A stretch of DNA of 64,000 nucleotides from Amoebophrya sp. A120 (lineage: Eukaryota; Sar; Dinophyceae; Syndiniales; Amoebophryaceae). The stretch covers positions 9,631,865 to 9,695,864 of the forward strand of contig CAJINV010000001.1 in NCBI GenBank assembly GCA_905178155.1, in the 5' to 3' direction. A program made the position numbers and the translations under genes. The notes below the pieces were generated by a model that saw nothing but the letters and a program-made list of their open reading frames with translations, was not told where the DNA came from and searched no databases. Below, one piece after another: positions 46,467 through 56,500 of the stretch; the first letter of the stretch is position 1, and each line of letters starts with the position of its first letter.

Positions 46467-48608
46467 CTACGGGCCTGTCTTTTGTTCATCCTGTCCTGCC
46501 TGCTCCATCGGAGCATCTTCACTGGATTTCGTGGGTCCACCTTCTTGTTCTTCGCTTGCGTCAAAAAAGCGGTCTTCGAGCAATTCGCAAACCCTGTACG
46601 ACTTCTTCGCGTCGTACCAGGCCGGGTTGCTGTCGAACAAATGGAAAACCCCCTCGCCGAGATCAAAGATGCCGCTGACTTCCGTCAACACCGGGTCCTC
46701 CTCTTTCCACGTGCGGTACACCGGAAAGTGGTGGTCCGAATCATCCCCGAGAAAATTCCGCACGTCCTCGATGTTGTAGGTCCGTCGGTGGCAAATTTTT
46801 GCGTCCGGCTTCTTCGAGGAAAGCACGTTTTTCGTCCACCGCTGGATCAGGCCCTCTTTCGTTTTCGTTTCGCAACTGTCACTCTGGTTCGGGAAGTACA
46901 TTTGGTACATGTTTCTCCGGTACTTCGTCGACATGTCATCAAAATACGGACACTGCGCGTGCGGCGCGGCCACGTACTCGTTGCCGTGGAAAAACGTGAA
47001 ACCCGGCAGCTGCTTGTCGTCGATCTTGGTCAAAAAGTGCTGCCCCTTGTCGCTGGTTTCCACGTTCCACATGATCTTGCTCCGAAAACTGCCGAGATTG
47101 TAGCTAAAACCGGTCGTGGAGCGCTCGTCCGTGATGACCTGCAGAGCTTCGTCCAGCGTCTTCACTTCCAAAAGCCGGCGGGTCAGGAAGCTCAGGCCGA
47201 CCCCGCTCTCGCCGAATTTCACCGGGTAGAGGGAGTTGATGCTGTAGGCGATGCCGTGCTTGTTGAGGCTGAGGTCCATGCCGACCAGGAACCCGGGGTA
47301 GGTCCAGCTGACCCACTGAAACACGTTCTCGCGGTTGTAACACTCCACAACGCAATCCAAATGCTTGAAATCCTCGGACCAGTCATTGTTGTGCCCCCAT
47401 CCGTGAAAGGGCTTTGCGAACCCGCGACTTTCTTCCGAAGTCGCGGCATCTTTCGACTTGGATTTCGATCTGGATTCTTTCTTCGGTGATGCAGGAGCAG
47501 GCTTATTTTCATCGTCTCTTGAAGTTGTAGATGTTACCTGTGGCACTGCCGGATCCGGTTCTTGCACCCCTGGCGGAGGTGGGCCAATAGCAATAGGCGT
47601 TGCGCTCGCGGGGACCGGACTCGTTTTGACGACTTTACCGCGAATCGGATCAAAAGCGCCCGTAGTTGTGGCTGCGCTACCTGATTTCGCACCTACTAGA
47701 CCTCGAAAGAAAGAGCCAACGCGATTCTGAGACGAAGAAGTATTCGGTTCTTGTTGCCCGGCCCTGGGTGGGGTTTCATCTGCTTCTATTTCGTGAAAGT
47801 CCGTGCCAACTACGAAAATGTCGGTGCACGCACGGCCCGAGCGTCGCTGTTGGTTTCCAAATTGGTACTTGATTTCTCTTTCTTGCGACGAGAAACAAGA
47901 TGCAGATGCTCCTGTCGCTGTCCTAGACCCTTTTTCAATATTTCCCTTTCTCGTTCGTTCTTTCACGCGGGTGCGGGCGATCGTCGGCTTGCTTATTCTC
48001 CTCCCATCTGCTCTTCCTTCTCGCGTAGCTGTAGTATACTGGCTGTTGTGACTTCCGTCCCAATAGCCACCGTGATTTCCACTTTCGTCCCAGCCATTTT
48101 GGTCACCGCCGCCTTCCCCGTGGAAGTTGTCACCTCCGCCAGCATCCCAGTCAACATCTCCGCCGCCATCCCAATTTCCACCTCCATCGCCGTGCTCATG
48201 ATCCCAATTTTCGTCCCCGCCGTGCTCGTAGTCCTCGCCACCGCCATCCTCCCCCTCGCCGTACTGTTGCGCGTGGTAATCCGCGTCCGCTTTCCGCTTA
48301 AACTGAAGCAATTCCGTGCGCAAATTCGAAATGATCAAATCCTCCGCCAACACTCCCGCGGCTTCCGCAATCGCCTCGAGTTCCTCCATGTACTGCGGAA
48401 ACGCCTCGCGCGACTTGGCGATGAAGCCAAAGGTGATCTCGTAATGGGCCGGGTCCCTGCTCAGCCAAGCTTTCAGATGCTTAAACTCGTGATCCGTGTC
48501 CAGGGCCGTGTGCACCTGGTCCTTCGCCTGCGCGCCGATCTGCAGCCCGATCTGCCGGTACACAGAGTCGGCAGCTCGTTCGTCATACGTGACGCGGATG
48601 ATGCGCAT
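46467..48608 (-). CDS. Peptidase C45-type acyltransferase-like protein (713 aa)
   Basis: Single exon, ATG at 48608. It matches the acyl-CoA:6-aminopenicillanate acyltransferase (C45, Ntn-hydrolase) family. The N-terminal helical part ends ISNLRTEL (to residue 100). The core has GWGHNNDW (403-410), PGFLVGMDLSLNKHGIAYSIN and a C-terminal half with TLDEALQVI and MWNVETS. The probable nucleophile is Cys261 in RACTDIFVVGTD, matching the family's GCT-hydrophobic strand. Two insertions are unusual: about 155 residues of Gly/Asp/Trp-rich repeats before Cys261 and about 130 disordered residues between Cys261 and GHNNDW. The residue before Cys is Ala, not the common Gly. Family members cleave or transfer acyl groups on amide substrates; the substrate here is unknown. 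The 352-bp spacer before 46467 and the 430-bp spacer after 48608 hold nothing recognisable. Confidence 0.82.
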   Translation of the reverse strand: MRIIRVTYDERAADSVYRQIGLQIGAQAKDQVHTALDTDHEFKHLKAWLSRDPAHYEITFGFIAKSREAFPQYMEELEAIAEAAGVLAEDLIISNLRTELLQFKRKADADYHAQQYGEGEDGGGEDYEHGGDENWDHEHGDGGGNWDGGGDVDWDAGGGDNFHGEGGGDQNGWDESGNHGGYWDGSHNSQYTTATREGRADGRRISKPTIARTRVKERTRKGNIEKGSRTATGASASCFSSQEREIKYQFGNQQRRSGRACTDIFVVGTDFHEIEADETPPRAGQQEPNTSSSQNRVGSFFRGLVGAKSGSAATTTGAFDPIRGKVVKTSPVPASATPIAIGPPPPGVQEPDPAVPQVTSTTSRDDENKPAPASPKKESRSKSKSKDAATSEESRGFAKPFHGWGHNNDWSEDFKHLDCVVECYNRENVFQWVSWTYPGFLVGMDLSLNKHGIAYSINSLYPVKFGESGVGLSFLTRRLLEVKTLDEALQVITDERSTTGFSYNLGSFRSKIMWNVETSDKGQHFLTKIDDKQLPGFTFFHGNEYVAAPHAQCPYFDDMSTKYRRNMYQMYFPNQSDSCETKTKEGLIQRWTKNVLSSKKPDAKICHRRTYNIEDVRNFLGDDSDHHFPVYRTWKEEDPVLTEVSGIFDLGEGVFHLFDSNPAWYDAKKSYRVCELLEDRFFDASEEQEGGPTKSSEDAPMEQAGQDEQKTGP

Positions 48609-49038
48609 GATCGCTGACCGTGACGTACTAGCGCATTTATCTTTGAACGAAAATAAAATTGAAAATCGTCATCGTGTGCTGGAGTAATAAATTAGGAAAG
48701 GAAAACGGTCCGACAAGGACAAAAGCCAAGTGAATCAGATCCATGAAGACTGGAACTGATATCGCTGCGTCTATGCGCGAAAAAGATCGCGTCAAGAACT
48801 CACATAGACAAGAACTCCACGTCAAGTCTTCTCCGGGCCCGGGTGATTGTTCGGTTTTCAACATTAGAAGTGACGAACACATTTTTTTTTTGAAGCTAAG
48901 TTGAGCGTTTCAAGGCTGGGCTCCTGTTCTTGTGTGTGGCAGCACAACATAAGAGCGGAGCTAGTTCTCTTGCCGAAATATCTGTTTTTTTGCGAGTCGT
49001 GAACGATGGATTTAGCTAGCCTGGTCACGAGACACTCA

Positions 49039-52000
49039 TCATATATCCGCAGCACTGACAGCGGAATGAAAGCGCTCCGGTTCCGCCCCTTCACCTTGAG
49101 GCGTTGCAGGAGGAACAGGAGTGGCTCCGCGTTCTACAAATGACCTCCTCTCGCCCCCCTGCTCGTCTTCCACTATTTCTTTCTTTCTATCGGTGACGAG
49201 GTGTTTCGCTGTAATGAGGATTCCCGGCAGCAAGACGAGGAGACCAGCGAGGATGAGAAGCATTGGCAACAACGAGATCCATTTCTGTAATTGCTTGTCG
49301 CCGGTCACCCGTGCGGCTCGCTCCTCGTTTTGCAGTCGCGTTGTGCGCTGCTCCGCCGTTTCGGAAAGTTCTGCCGCTCGAGGGGGCGGGACATCCTCCG
49401 CTACCGCAATACTGACGACGGGAAAGTGGTCGGACACTTTTGCAAAGTTTTCCGTGCCGCTTTCGACAAGCTCTGACCATGGGACCCAAGTCCTCACTGT
49501 GCGATAATACCTCTTGTTCAAGGAACCGCTCGCTGTAGTAGAGACCTGGCCTTCTCCACTCTCACTTTCTTGCTGCGCTCCTTCGGCAACACTACTTGTT
49601 TTCAAGATCTTCTGTTCTTGTTCAACACTAGTAGCAACAGCTTCCGAGTACGAAGAGTTCTTTGAAGATGCCTCTGTCCACGACGCTCCACCACTCGCCG
49701 TCTCATTGCTACTTTTGTAGTGTGGCCAGGGGAACACAGCTATCTGGTCAAAATTTGCGGTGTCCAGCATTGCCGCAGTCTGTCCGAAGGCTTCCGCTTC
49801 ACTGTCCCAGGCGATCTTGGCGGCTCCGGTGCCGGCGCAAACATTCTCCACGTCGAGTTTTTTTGCCTGTACGTCTTGCAGCGTGTTTAGTGGGAAAACA
49901 CCGGTCTTCTCGTCTATATCGTACTCCCGGTCCGCCATGGCCGGATTGTTCACGCAGGCGGGACTCAGCAATGGCTGCTGGGTTCCAAACACTTTTTCCG
50001 CAATTAAAGGCTGCATACCTGTCACCATTCGCAAGGCATCCGCCCCGTCGGTCCAGGAAAAGGGAGACAGAAAATCTGTTTCGAAGTAGCTGTTCACCGG
50101 CGTGTGCTGCAGTCGCGGTTGCCCAAAGATCCGCGCAACCGTGTCGGCGTAGTACAAATTCGGTGCGTGGAAGTTGAGGTCGCCGCCAATGACAACGTGG
50201 ACATCGGGACCGTACTGCTGCCGCGCCTGCTTCACCACCGCATCCATGAACAGGGCGAGGGATTTGTACTGGTGGATCAGAATCCTGAAATGCTTTTTTT
50301 CGTCCTCCTCCAACAAACCCGGTTGGTCGGCGGGCATCTTCGCGCGATGCAACTCCTCCGAGGTGAGATTCGCGCCGAACTGTCGCTGGAAAATCGCGCC
50401 GCTATCCGGGATGGCCTGCACGTGCGTGTTGAACAGCACGAAGGTCTGCTGCGTTTGCTTTTTCTGCAACACTCCGGCGACGACGCCCTTGGCACTTATG
50501 GTGTCGTCGCCCGCCACCTCCGAATACCGATGGTACAACCAACCAGTACTCGCGTCGGGTGCCAGAGACGAGTCAAGCGCCGGCTCGGGCCACCACACGA
50601 AACGAAACGAAAACCCTGCGGAAAGGAGAGCGGTGCCTGCAAGAAGCGCGTAGAAAGCCAAAACGTATTTGCATGCCCGGAGATGCACGTTCTTGGCGGG
50701 CCGTGCTGGGGCGTAACTACTCGCGGTCTTCGATTGATTGTCGGTATTTGAATGAGGCGCTGTATCACTATTTCTATCGCCCTGTAGTTGTAGACCACGC
50801 TTATTTTCAACATCGTCAATTTTTCCACTCACTTCGTCTGGTTGTGGCTCGGGCTCCTTCATCTTCGTATCAAGAGAACTGGCCGCTTCGCCGTTCTGGC
50901 CCTGTTCTCCAGCCGTTCCCTTCGAAGGTGCTCCCGCTTCCTTGTGGGTAGAGAACACCAATGCTACGATGGTGCATATGGAGAATACGTGAAGGAACCC
51001 TACTACCAAATGGCGAAGGCCGAGTTTTCCATCGCGCATGTAGTCCACGGCGGCAAACACCAAACCCAGCAGCTCGCCGTCGATGATCTTGGCTGCTGAC
51101 GGCCCGAAGAGCAAGAAGAAAAAGTTCACACTGACAACCACGAGCATCAATCGCAACAAGTATCCGAGGACGACACTATGGTCGTAGATCGACAGGAAGC
51201 CCACAATGCCTTTTTTGTCGCGTTCGTCCGTCATAGCAAATTCTACCTCTTCCGGGTCGTCTGCTCGCAGAGGATGATGTTCATTTTCTTCTGCGGTACT
51301 GAGCTGTGAGCTCCTTGTCGCAATGTCCGCGGCGACGGTGTCTCTGGCTGCTTGCTTCGCGTCCCCGCAGAGAAAAAGCCAACTGTCCGAAGCGACCAGG
51401 ACGATCGTCAGGAAACCGAAGAAAAAGCCCCAGAACAAATAGTCGTAGACCGGGAAGAAAAACCCCGCGTGTTGGACGTCCAACGTGAGGTCCGGCCGCT
51501 TCGCCCAGGCGCCCACTCGCCAGCCGGAGTCGTCGGGATGCTGCGACGCAGTGCCAATGGCGTTCTCCGTCGAAAACTGTACCTCCAACGGGGCATCCGA
51601 AAACTTGAATTCGGATAGCAGAGTAAACTCGTTTGTGTTGTAGCAGGACAGCAGGCCCGAGTTCATGCCCGCGGGATTTACCCGCATGCCAAAGTGCACC
51701 GGGGAACAGTCGATCTCCCTCTCCTTGAGCAGCCGGGTTCGCAGACCAACCGCGGTTTCCATGTCCCAGTGAAAGCCCCAGACCTCCTGGAAAAGCAAAA
51801 AGTCGAAGAAAGTTTTTCCGGTACCACCGGCAGACTTTTCCGTACTAGCCCCACCGTCCGTGGCGGCCCCATCATCGTCATTCGCGCGACCCTGGAATTC
51901 GCTTTGCTGCTCTTGATCGTGCTGCTTATTATTTTCCTCTCCGGCGTCAGTCGCCTCTGCTTCTGCAGATAAGGTAATGGAAGACGCAGCTCTCCTCAAC

Positions 52001-52638
52001 TTTTTCCTTTTCGTCCTTCGATGACTCTGCAAATTCTGCCCAACGACCGCGACCGTACTGGCTTTTTCGCGGGCTTGTCTATCTTCATCGAGAAAGGCCG
52101 TTCGTATGTCGCCGTCGGCGTCGCCGAGTTTTTCTTTCTTTTCTGCCGTCGATAAGAGTTTCTCTTTATCTGTGACGTTCGCCCACGCCGTTGCACCTTC
52201 TTCCAGAGCTGCAGAGTAACCACTACTCTCCCCCTTGAAAAGATTCTCGCGAAAATTTTTGAAAACGATGTCAAACAGCCAATCAGTGCGGATTGACCCC
52301 GGCGGATTGTTCGGAACCATGAAATCTGGCATGAATTGCAGGTTATATGACATCGTGACAACCTGCTCCTGATTTTTCGGTTCGACCAGCACTTTCTTCT
52401 GAGTAGGAGCCGCATGAGTTTCCAATTTCGTTAATGCTATCGCAGCGTTGTTCGTGTCTTCGTGAGATGCGGCTAATGGAACACCGGAGATGGCGGACAT
52501 GCTGGTTCCGGCGGCAGTCGTCAATCTTTCTGGACTCGCGGCAAAAACTTTTTTGGTGGTCGTGATCATTTGTACCACGATTAGAGCCCGGAGCAGAAAG
52601 AATCTGCTCCGGGCGAGGTAAGACAAAAACAAGGGCAT
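49039..52638 (-). CDS. Membrane-embedded endonuclease/exonuclease/phosphatase-family protein (1,199 aa)
   Basis: Single exon; the ATG at 52638 is the first in frame. A hydrophobic N-terminus (SRFFLLRALIVVQM) suggests a signal sequence or anchor. EEP-fold motifs appear in order: MSYNLQF (~97-103), LLFQEVWG (Glu285, metal ligand), NTHVQ, IGGDLNFH, ANFDQI and SDHFPV. This set is typical of Mg-dependent phosphodiesterases such as neutral sphingomyelinases and inositol-phosphate phosphatases. Between FQEV and NTHVQ is a large insert with about four transmembrane helices (WGFFFGFLTIVLVA; LLRLMLVVVSVNFFFLL; HLVVGFLHVFSICTIVALVF; YVLAFYALLAGTALL). A last helix (LLPMLLILAGLLVLLPGILI) follows the catalytic domain. 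An even number of inserted helices would keep both catalytic halves on one side. Lipid phosphodiesterase activity is likely but the substrate is inference. Confidence 0.85.
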   Translation of the reverse strand: MPLFLSYLARSRFFLLRALIVVQMITTTKKVFAASPERLTTAAGTSMSAISGVPLAASHEDTNNAAIALTKLETHAAPTQKKVLVEPKNQEQVVTMSYNLQFMPDFMVPNNPPGSIRTDWLFDIVFKNFRENLFKGESSGYSAALEEGATAWANVTDKEKLLSTAEKKEKLGDADGDIRTAFLDEDRQAREKASTVAVVGQNLQSHRRTKRKKLRRAASSITLSAEAEATDAGEENNKQHDQEQQSEFQGRANDDDGAATDGGASTEKSAGGTGKTFFDFLLFQEVWGFHWDMETAVGLRTRLLKEREIDCSPVHFGMRVNPAGMNSGLLSCYNTNEFTLLSEFKFSDAPLEVQFSTENAIGTASQHPDDSGWRVGAWAKRPDLTLDVQHAGFFFPVYDYLFWGFFFGFLTIVLVASDSWLFLCGDAKQAARDTVAADIATRSSQLSTAEENEHHPLRADDPEEVEFAMTDERDKKGIVGFLSIYDHSVVLGYLLRLMLVVVSVNFFFLLFGPSAAKIIDGELLGLVFAAVDYMRDGKLGLRHLVVGFLHVFSICTIVALVFSTHKEAGAPSKGTAGEQGQNGEAASSLDTKMKEPEPQPDEVSGKIDDVENKRGLQLQGDRNSDTAPHSNTDNQSKTASSYAPARPAKNVHLRACKYVLAFYALLAGTALLSAGFSFRFVWWPEPALDSSLAPDASTGWLYHRYSEVAGDDTISAKGVVAGVLQKKQTQQTFVLFNTHVQAIPDSGAIFQRQFGANLTSEELHRAKMPADQPGLLEEDEKKHFRILIHQYKSLALFMDAVVKQARQQYGPDVHVVIGGDLNFHAPNLYYADTVARIFGQPRLQHTPVNSYFETDFLSPFSWTDGADALRMVTGMQPLIAEKVFGTQQPLLSPACVNNPAMADREYDIDEKTGVFPLNTLQDVQAKKLDVENVCAGTGAAKIAWDSEAEAFGQTAAMLDTANFDQIAVFPWPHYKSSNETASGGASWTEASSKNSSYSEAVATSVEQEQKILKTSSVAEGAQQESESGEGQVSTTASGSLNKRYYRTVRTWVPWSELVESGTENFAKVSDHFPVVSIAVAEDVPPPRAAELSETAEQRTTRLQNEERAARVTGDKQLQKWISLLPMLLILAGLLVLLPGILITAKHLVTDRKKEIVEDEQGGERRSFVERGATPVPPATPQGEGAEPERFHSAVSAADI

Positions 52639-53578
52639 TTTCTCCACGCGAGGAAATGTGTACCGGTAAGGCGGCTACAAATTCAAATTCTACAACTAGG
52701 AGCCCTTGTAGTTGAGAATATTTCATTACAAGACCGGCTACAACATCGTCGCGAAGAAGGACGGAGAGAAACAACGATAGCAGTACACGATCAACCAAGG
52801 GTACATCGAGGGAGCCACGATAAAACGATGACTCACACAGACAACGATATTCCGATACTTTCAGACGAAACCATTTTGCAGCGAGTAGCATGACGCGAAC
52901 GAGTCTCCCAACGATAAACCCGAACGACGGCATCCTCGATCACATTGCCTAAATTCCTCGTCCTGATCCTCCGAACGGGAACGAAGCAAGATATAGTCAC
53001 AACAAGCTTCTCGTCTTTATCTTCTTCGCATGAGAATGAGTACAACATCTACCACGATTGATGGGATAAGAACAAGCATTATATGGTGACAGGACGTCCT
53101 CGATGAACGTGACAAGACGAGATGAAAGTTGTACTCTCTGTCCCTTATTTCCTCGTAATATTTGCCCCTCATTACTATCAGCAGAAACACGACGGTATTT
53201 GACTTTCGCACCTGCAAATAAATACGTGTGGAATTACAAGGAGAAAGAAATGATTTTTGTCCAGCGAGACAAATCACACATCGTACGCGTCCACTTGTTG
53301 CTTGCCAATTGCCATTTACTTCCTTGTAGACTTCTGTCACACCTCCCTTTTGATTTTGTCTTTGATCCAGCGAATCTGCGTTGTTCATCTTCTAGGAAAT
53401 TGTTAGAAATACAGATGGGACACAATCATACACAGTCGCCCTATGGAATACTGAATCGCGTTTTCTTAGGGGTGCATAGGCATACACACCCAACTTCGGT
53501 AGCAATCAAAGCAAACGACCTATTGTGCGCATCCATTGGGATTCGCATTTGCAAATGCAATGGGCATGCCGATGCCGA
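52639..53578. other. 940-bp intergenic region
   Basis: There is one ATG-started minus frame at 53388-53017 (MNNADSLDQRQNQKGG...) without recognisable domain or splice context, and several short plus frames. I cannot support a gene. It would include the promoter side of the EEP gene and the 3' end of the helicase gene. Confidence 0.35.
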
Positions 53579-56500
53579 TTAGGAATGCGGCAGCTCCCGT
53601 CGATGAGTGTAGAAATAGGCTTCGCCTATCCAAGCGCCTCGCTTAATGATGCCCCGAGACGCAAAAGTAAGTAGCGTCTGCGTTAACTGTTCCTCGGTGA
53701 ACCCGCTCGCAAGAACGTCGGTCTTGACATCCTTGACCATAACATGTATCCCCAGGCCAACCTTTTTTCATTGGAAATTTGGATGGCTCATGATGCTCTG
53801 CAGCTCACTTGTAAATCCTCGAAAAACTGATATTTCAACTCTGAAAAGAAAAAAGCATGCGACCGGTGCATTTAATGGTAGTGGTAGTTTTCGACGCACT
53901 TAGTGAGTGAAAATCTGCCCTAGATTATCTACGGCAAAAAAGAAAGCGCCTGACCTTCAACAGCGCCGCTCGGAGGATTCCCCAGACGGTAGTAGCGTCG
54001 CGCATTGGAAGATCCACTGCCGAAGAACTACTAACAGTGTTCGCATCCGTAGCAACGCCCTTGCCACTGCTGCTGCTACTGCTCGCCGCACTAGCCTCCT
54101 GTCGTTCCGCGACTCGGTCTGCAAGAACCCGCTTCGCTGCTGCGCGTTTCTTCAGAGCCAATTGATGCTGGATAACGACTTCTGTTTCCACGGTATCTCG
54201 GGTAACGAATCTCCACACGTGCACGGTTTTTTTCTGTCCGTACCGTCTCGCTCTTCCAATCGCTTGCGTTTCGTACGCGAGGGCTTTGGAGAAGGTGTTC
54301 GCCACTGGTGTAAATGAGCGATTTTAGTTTCTTTCTATTCCGTTTCAATTTTCCGTGTCGTGCTCCAAACTGAGAAAGAGCCTTTCCCTCGATCCATGAA
54401 ACATCAATCTTACTGTGCTGCCAGTGACCTAAAGATAAACTACCAGTGACAGAAAAAGGACCAAATCCCAAAGCGACCTAGTGAAAATAGTCAGGAAGTG
54501 GTTTCTTGTAGATACTTACCCATGGGATGCGCGAAGAGCACGTGGTTGGCACTGGTGAGATTTGCCCCGGAAGCGTTGTTTTCAAAAGACATCACCAGGA
54601 TCCGGGGCACACCGTGTGGAATGGCTTGACCGGTGGGGTAGGTGACTTGGAAGTCCTTCAGAATTCTCGCCTTGCATGTCGGGGAACCGTACAGAGTCGT
54701 GTAGGGCAAGCGGTACCCGTGGAAAGCGCTCTCAATCTTCTCTTCAATCATTTTCCACTGCGCAAACACGATGCACTTCGCACTCGGGTCGTCCTCCAGG
54801 ATCTTCTGCAACACCAGGATCATGGCTTCAATTTTGGAGCCATACTTTTTGTACGTCTTCCGCTTGTCCTCGGCCAAGATCCTCTCGTGCCGCTCGATGT
54901 GCCCGAACCGGTTGTTGTACAACTCCAGTTTTCCCCAGCTGGTTTCTAGATATTCGGATACTGCCATGTTGGACGACCTCAAATTTTCATATTTCATATC
55001 AAGCATAGTGGATATTACTATTACAGGACGATGAAGTTGTACTGCTGCAGTAGTACCTCAGGCTCAGCGCACGAAGAATAAAAGAATACACAGAGCGGCA
55101 AAGAAAGGCACGAGCACGACTTCTACTTCATCAGATCAAATCGAGTACAATACGCTGGCTCAGCCCCCTTCTCTTTAGGTCCATCGGACTCGGTGTGCTC
55201 TGGCACTTGCGCTTGGTGCTTTTCGATTTGCGCTTCTCTTTTCCGAATGTCGTCCGCCTCTTCGGCAATGTCGCATAAATCGGTGGTCTTCAGATTGGGC
55301 TTCCGGCACGTGGGACAACTTCCATGACTTTGCACTTGTTCCATCAGACACGAGCGACAGAACGCGTGCCCGCAAGGTGTTAAACGAATGTCACGCACCG
55401 CAAATTCTCCTTTGCTGTAGTCGACTGGCTCACTGTTGCCCTTCGCAACTTCCAAGCACACAGGACACTCAAACTCCACGGTAGCGACCTCCTCATTTTC
55501 GTTATCACCTCCGGCAGATGAAACCGCATTGCCTAGACTGGTATCCTGCTGCATAACCGGTGCGGAGGAGGAAGAGCTCGCGGTGGTGTTTGGGTTTGCC
55601 TTCCCCGGTGCCTGAGCCTGGGGACGGCAGAACGTTTTCAGAGTGCGACAAAAGAAAGCAAAGGGCTGGAAGTTCTGCTTCAACTCAACCTCAAGACGCC
55701 TGTGAAAATTCTTCAGCCCGTAATCGAAGACCTGTCGCACGAGCAGCGCAGCCGCATCTTCTCCTTCCCCGCAGTCTGGGCGGCCGGGCACCGTCTGCAG
55801 GGGTGTCATCTGTTTTTCCCAAAATCGCTCGGGATCCATCTTTGGGAAATACGGGTCTAGTCGATCACGGAATTGCAGCTCCTCCGGGCTCAAATTACCG
55901 GGCTTGCTGTTGTCAAACGCCGCGGAGAGCAGGCCGGGCAGTCCCAGGTCCCAGATTGGGTCGAGCTGCTTCGTCGGGTCGTCTCCAAAGGGGTCCCGAA
56001 ATTTAGTAGGAGAGAGTAGCAACCACCGCAAGTACTCGAGTCGCTGCAGCAAATACCGATCGGCGTCCAGTAGATCTAGTTTTCCACCGCGAGAGCCAGG
56101 CGACAGCGGTCCCGCCCGCTGCCTCGCCTCCTGAACGGCTGCGTCGAGCTTGTGGACCAAAGGCGTTGCACTATAATCCCGCTCGTTGCCCCAGTCGCGA
56201 TACAGCCGCTTGGCGCACTCCACCTGTCGCATGGCAGTCGCTACCTGTAGTTTTGTCGAGATGCACAGGAGTTGCTGATCAGACAGGGCTTTGATGCCAT
56301 GAATGATTGATGATAGAAAAGATCGTCAAATCCTGTTGTATCCTGGCCTCACCAATGACTCACTTCTTAAACCAAGAACCTACAAACATTGAATCAATGT
56401 CACATCAGGCCGAGACCGACAAGAGGCGACTAAGCGCATGATCTTTGTTCGTTTTGAGGCTCAAGGAAACGCTCCAGTGATGTCTCTGTATCTTCTGACC

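Noticed and set aside
46407-47489. Plus-strand 360-aa frame opposite the C45-like gene
   Set aside because: The minus frame carries clear C45 motifs; the plus frame has none.
53017-53388. 123-aa minus frame as a small gene
   Set aside because: Has an ATG but no recognisable domain, no clear splice context and no compositional support.
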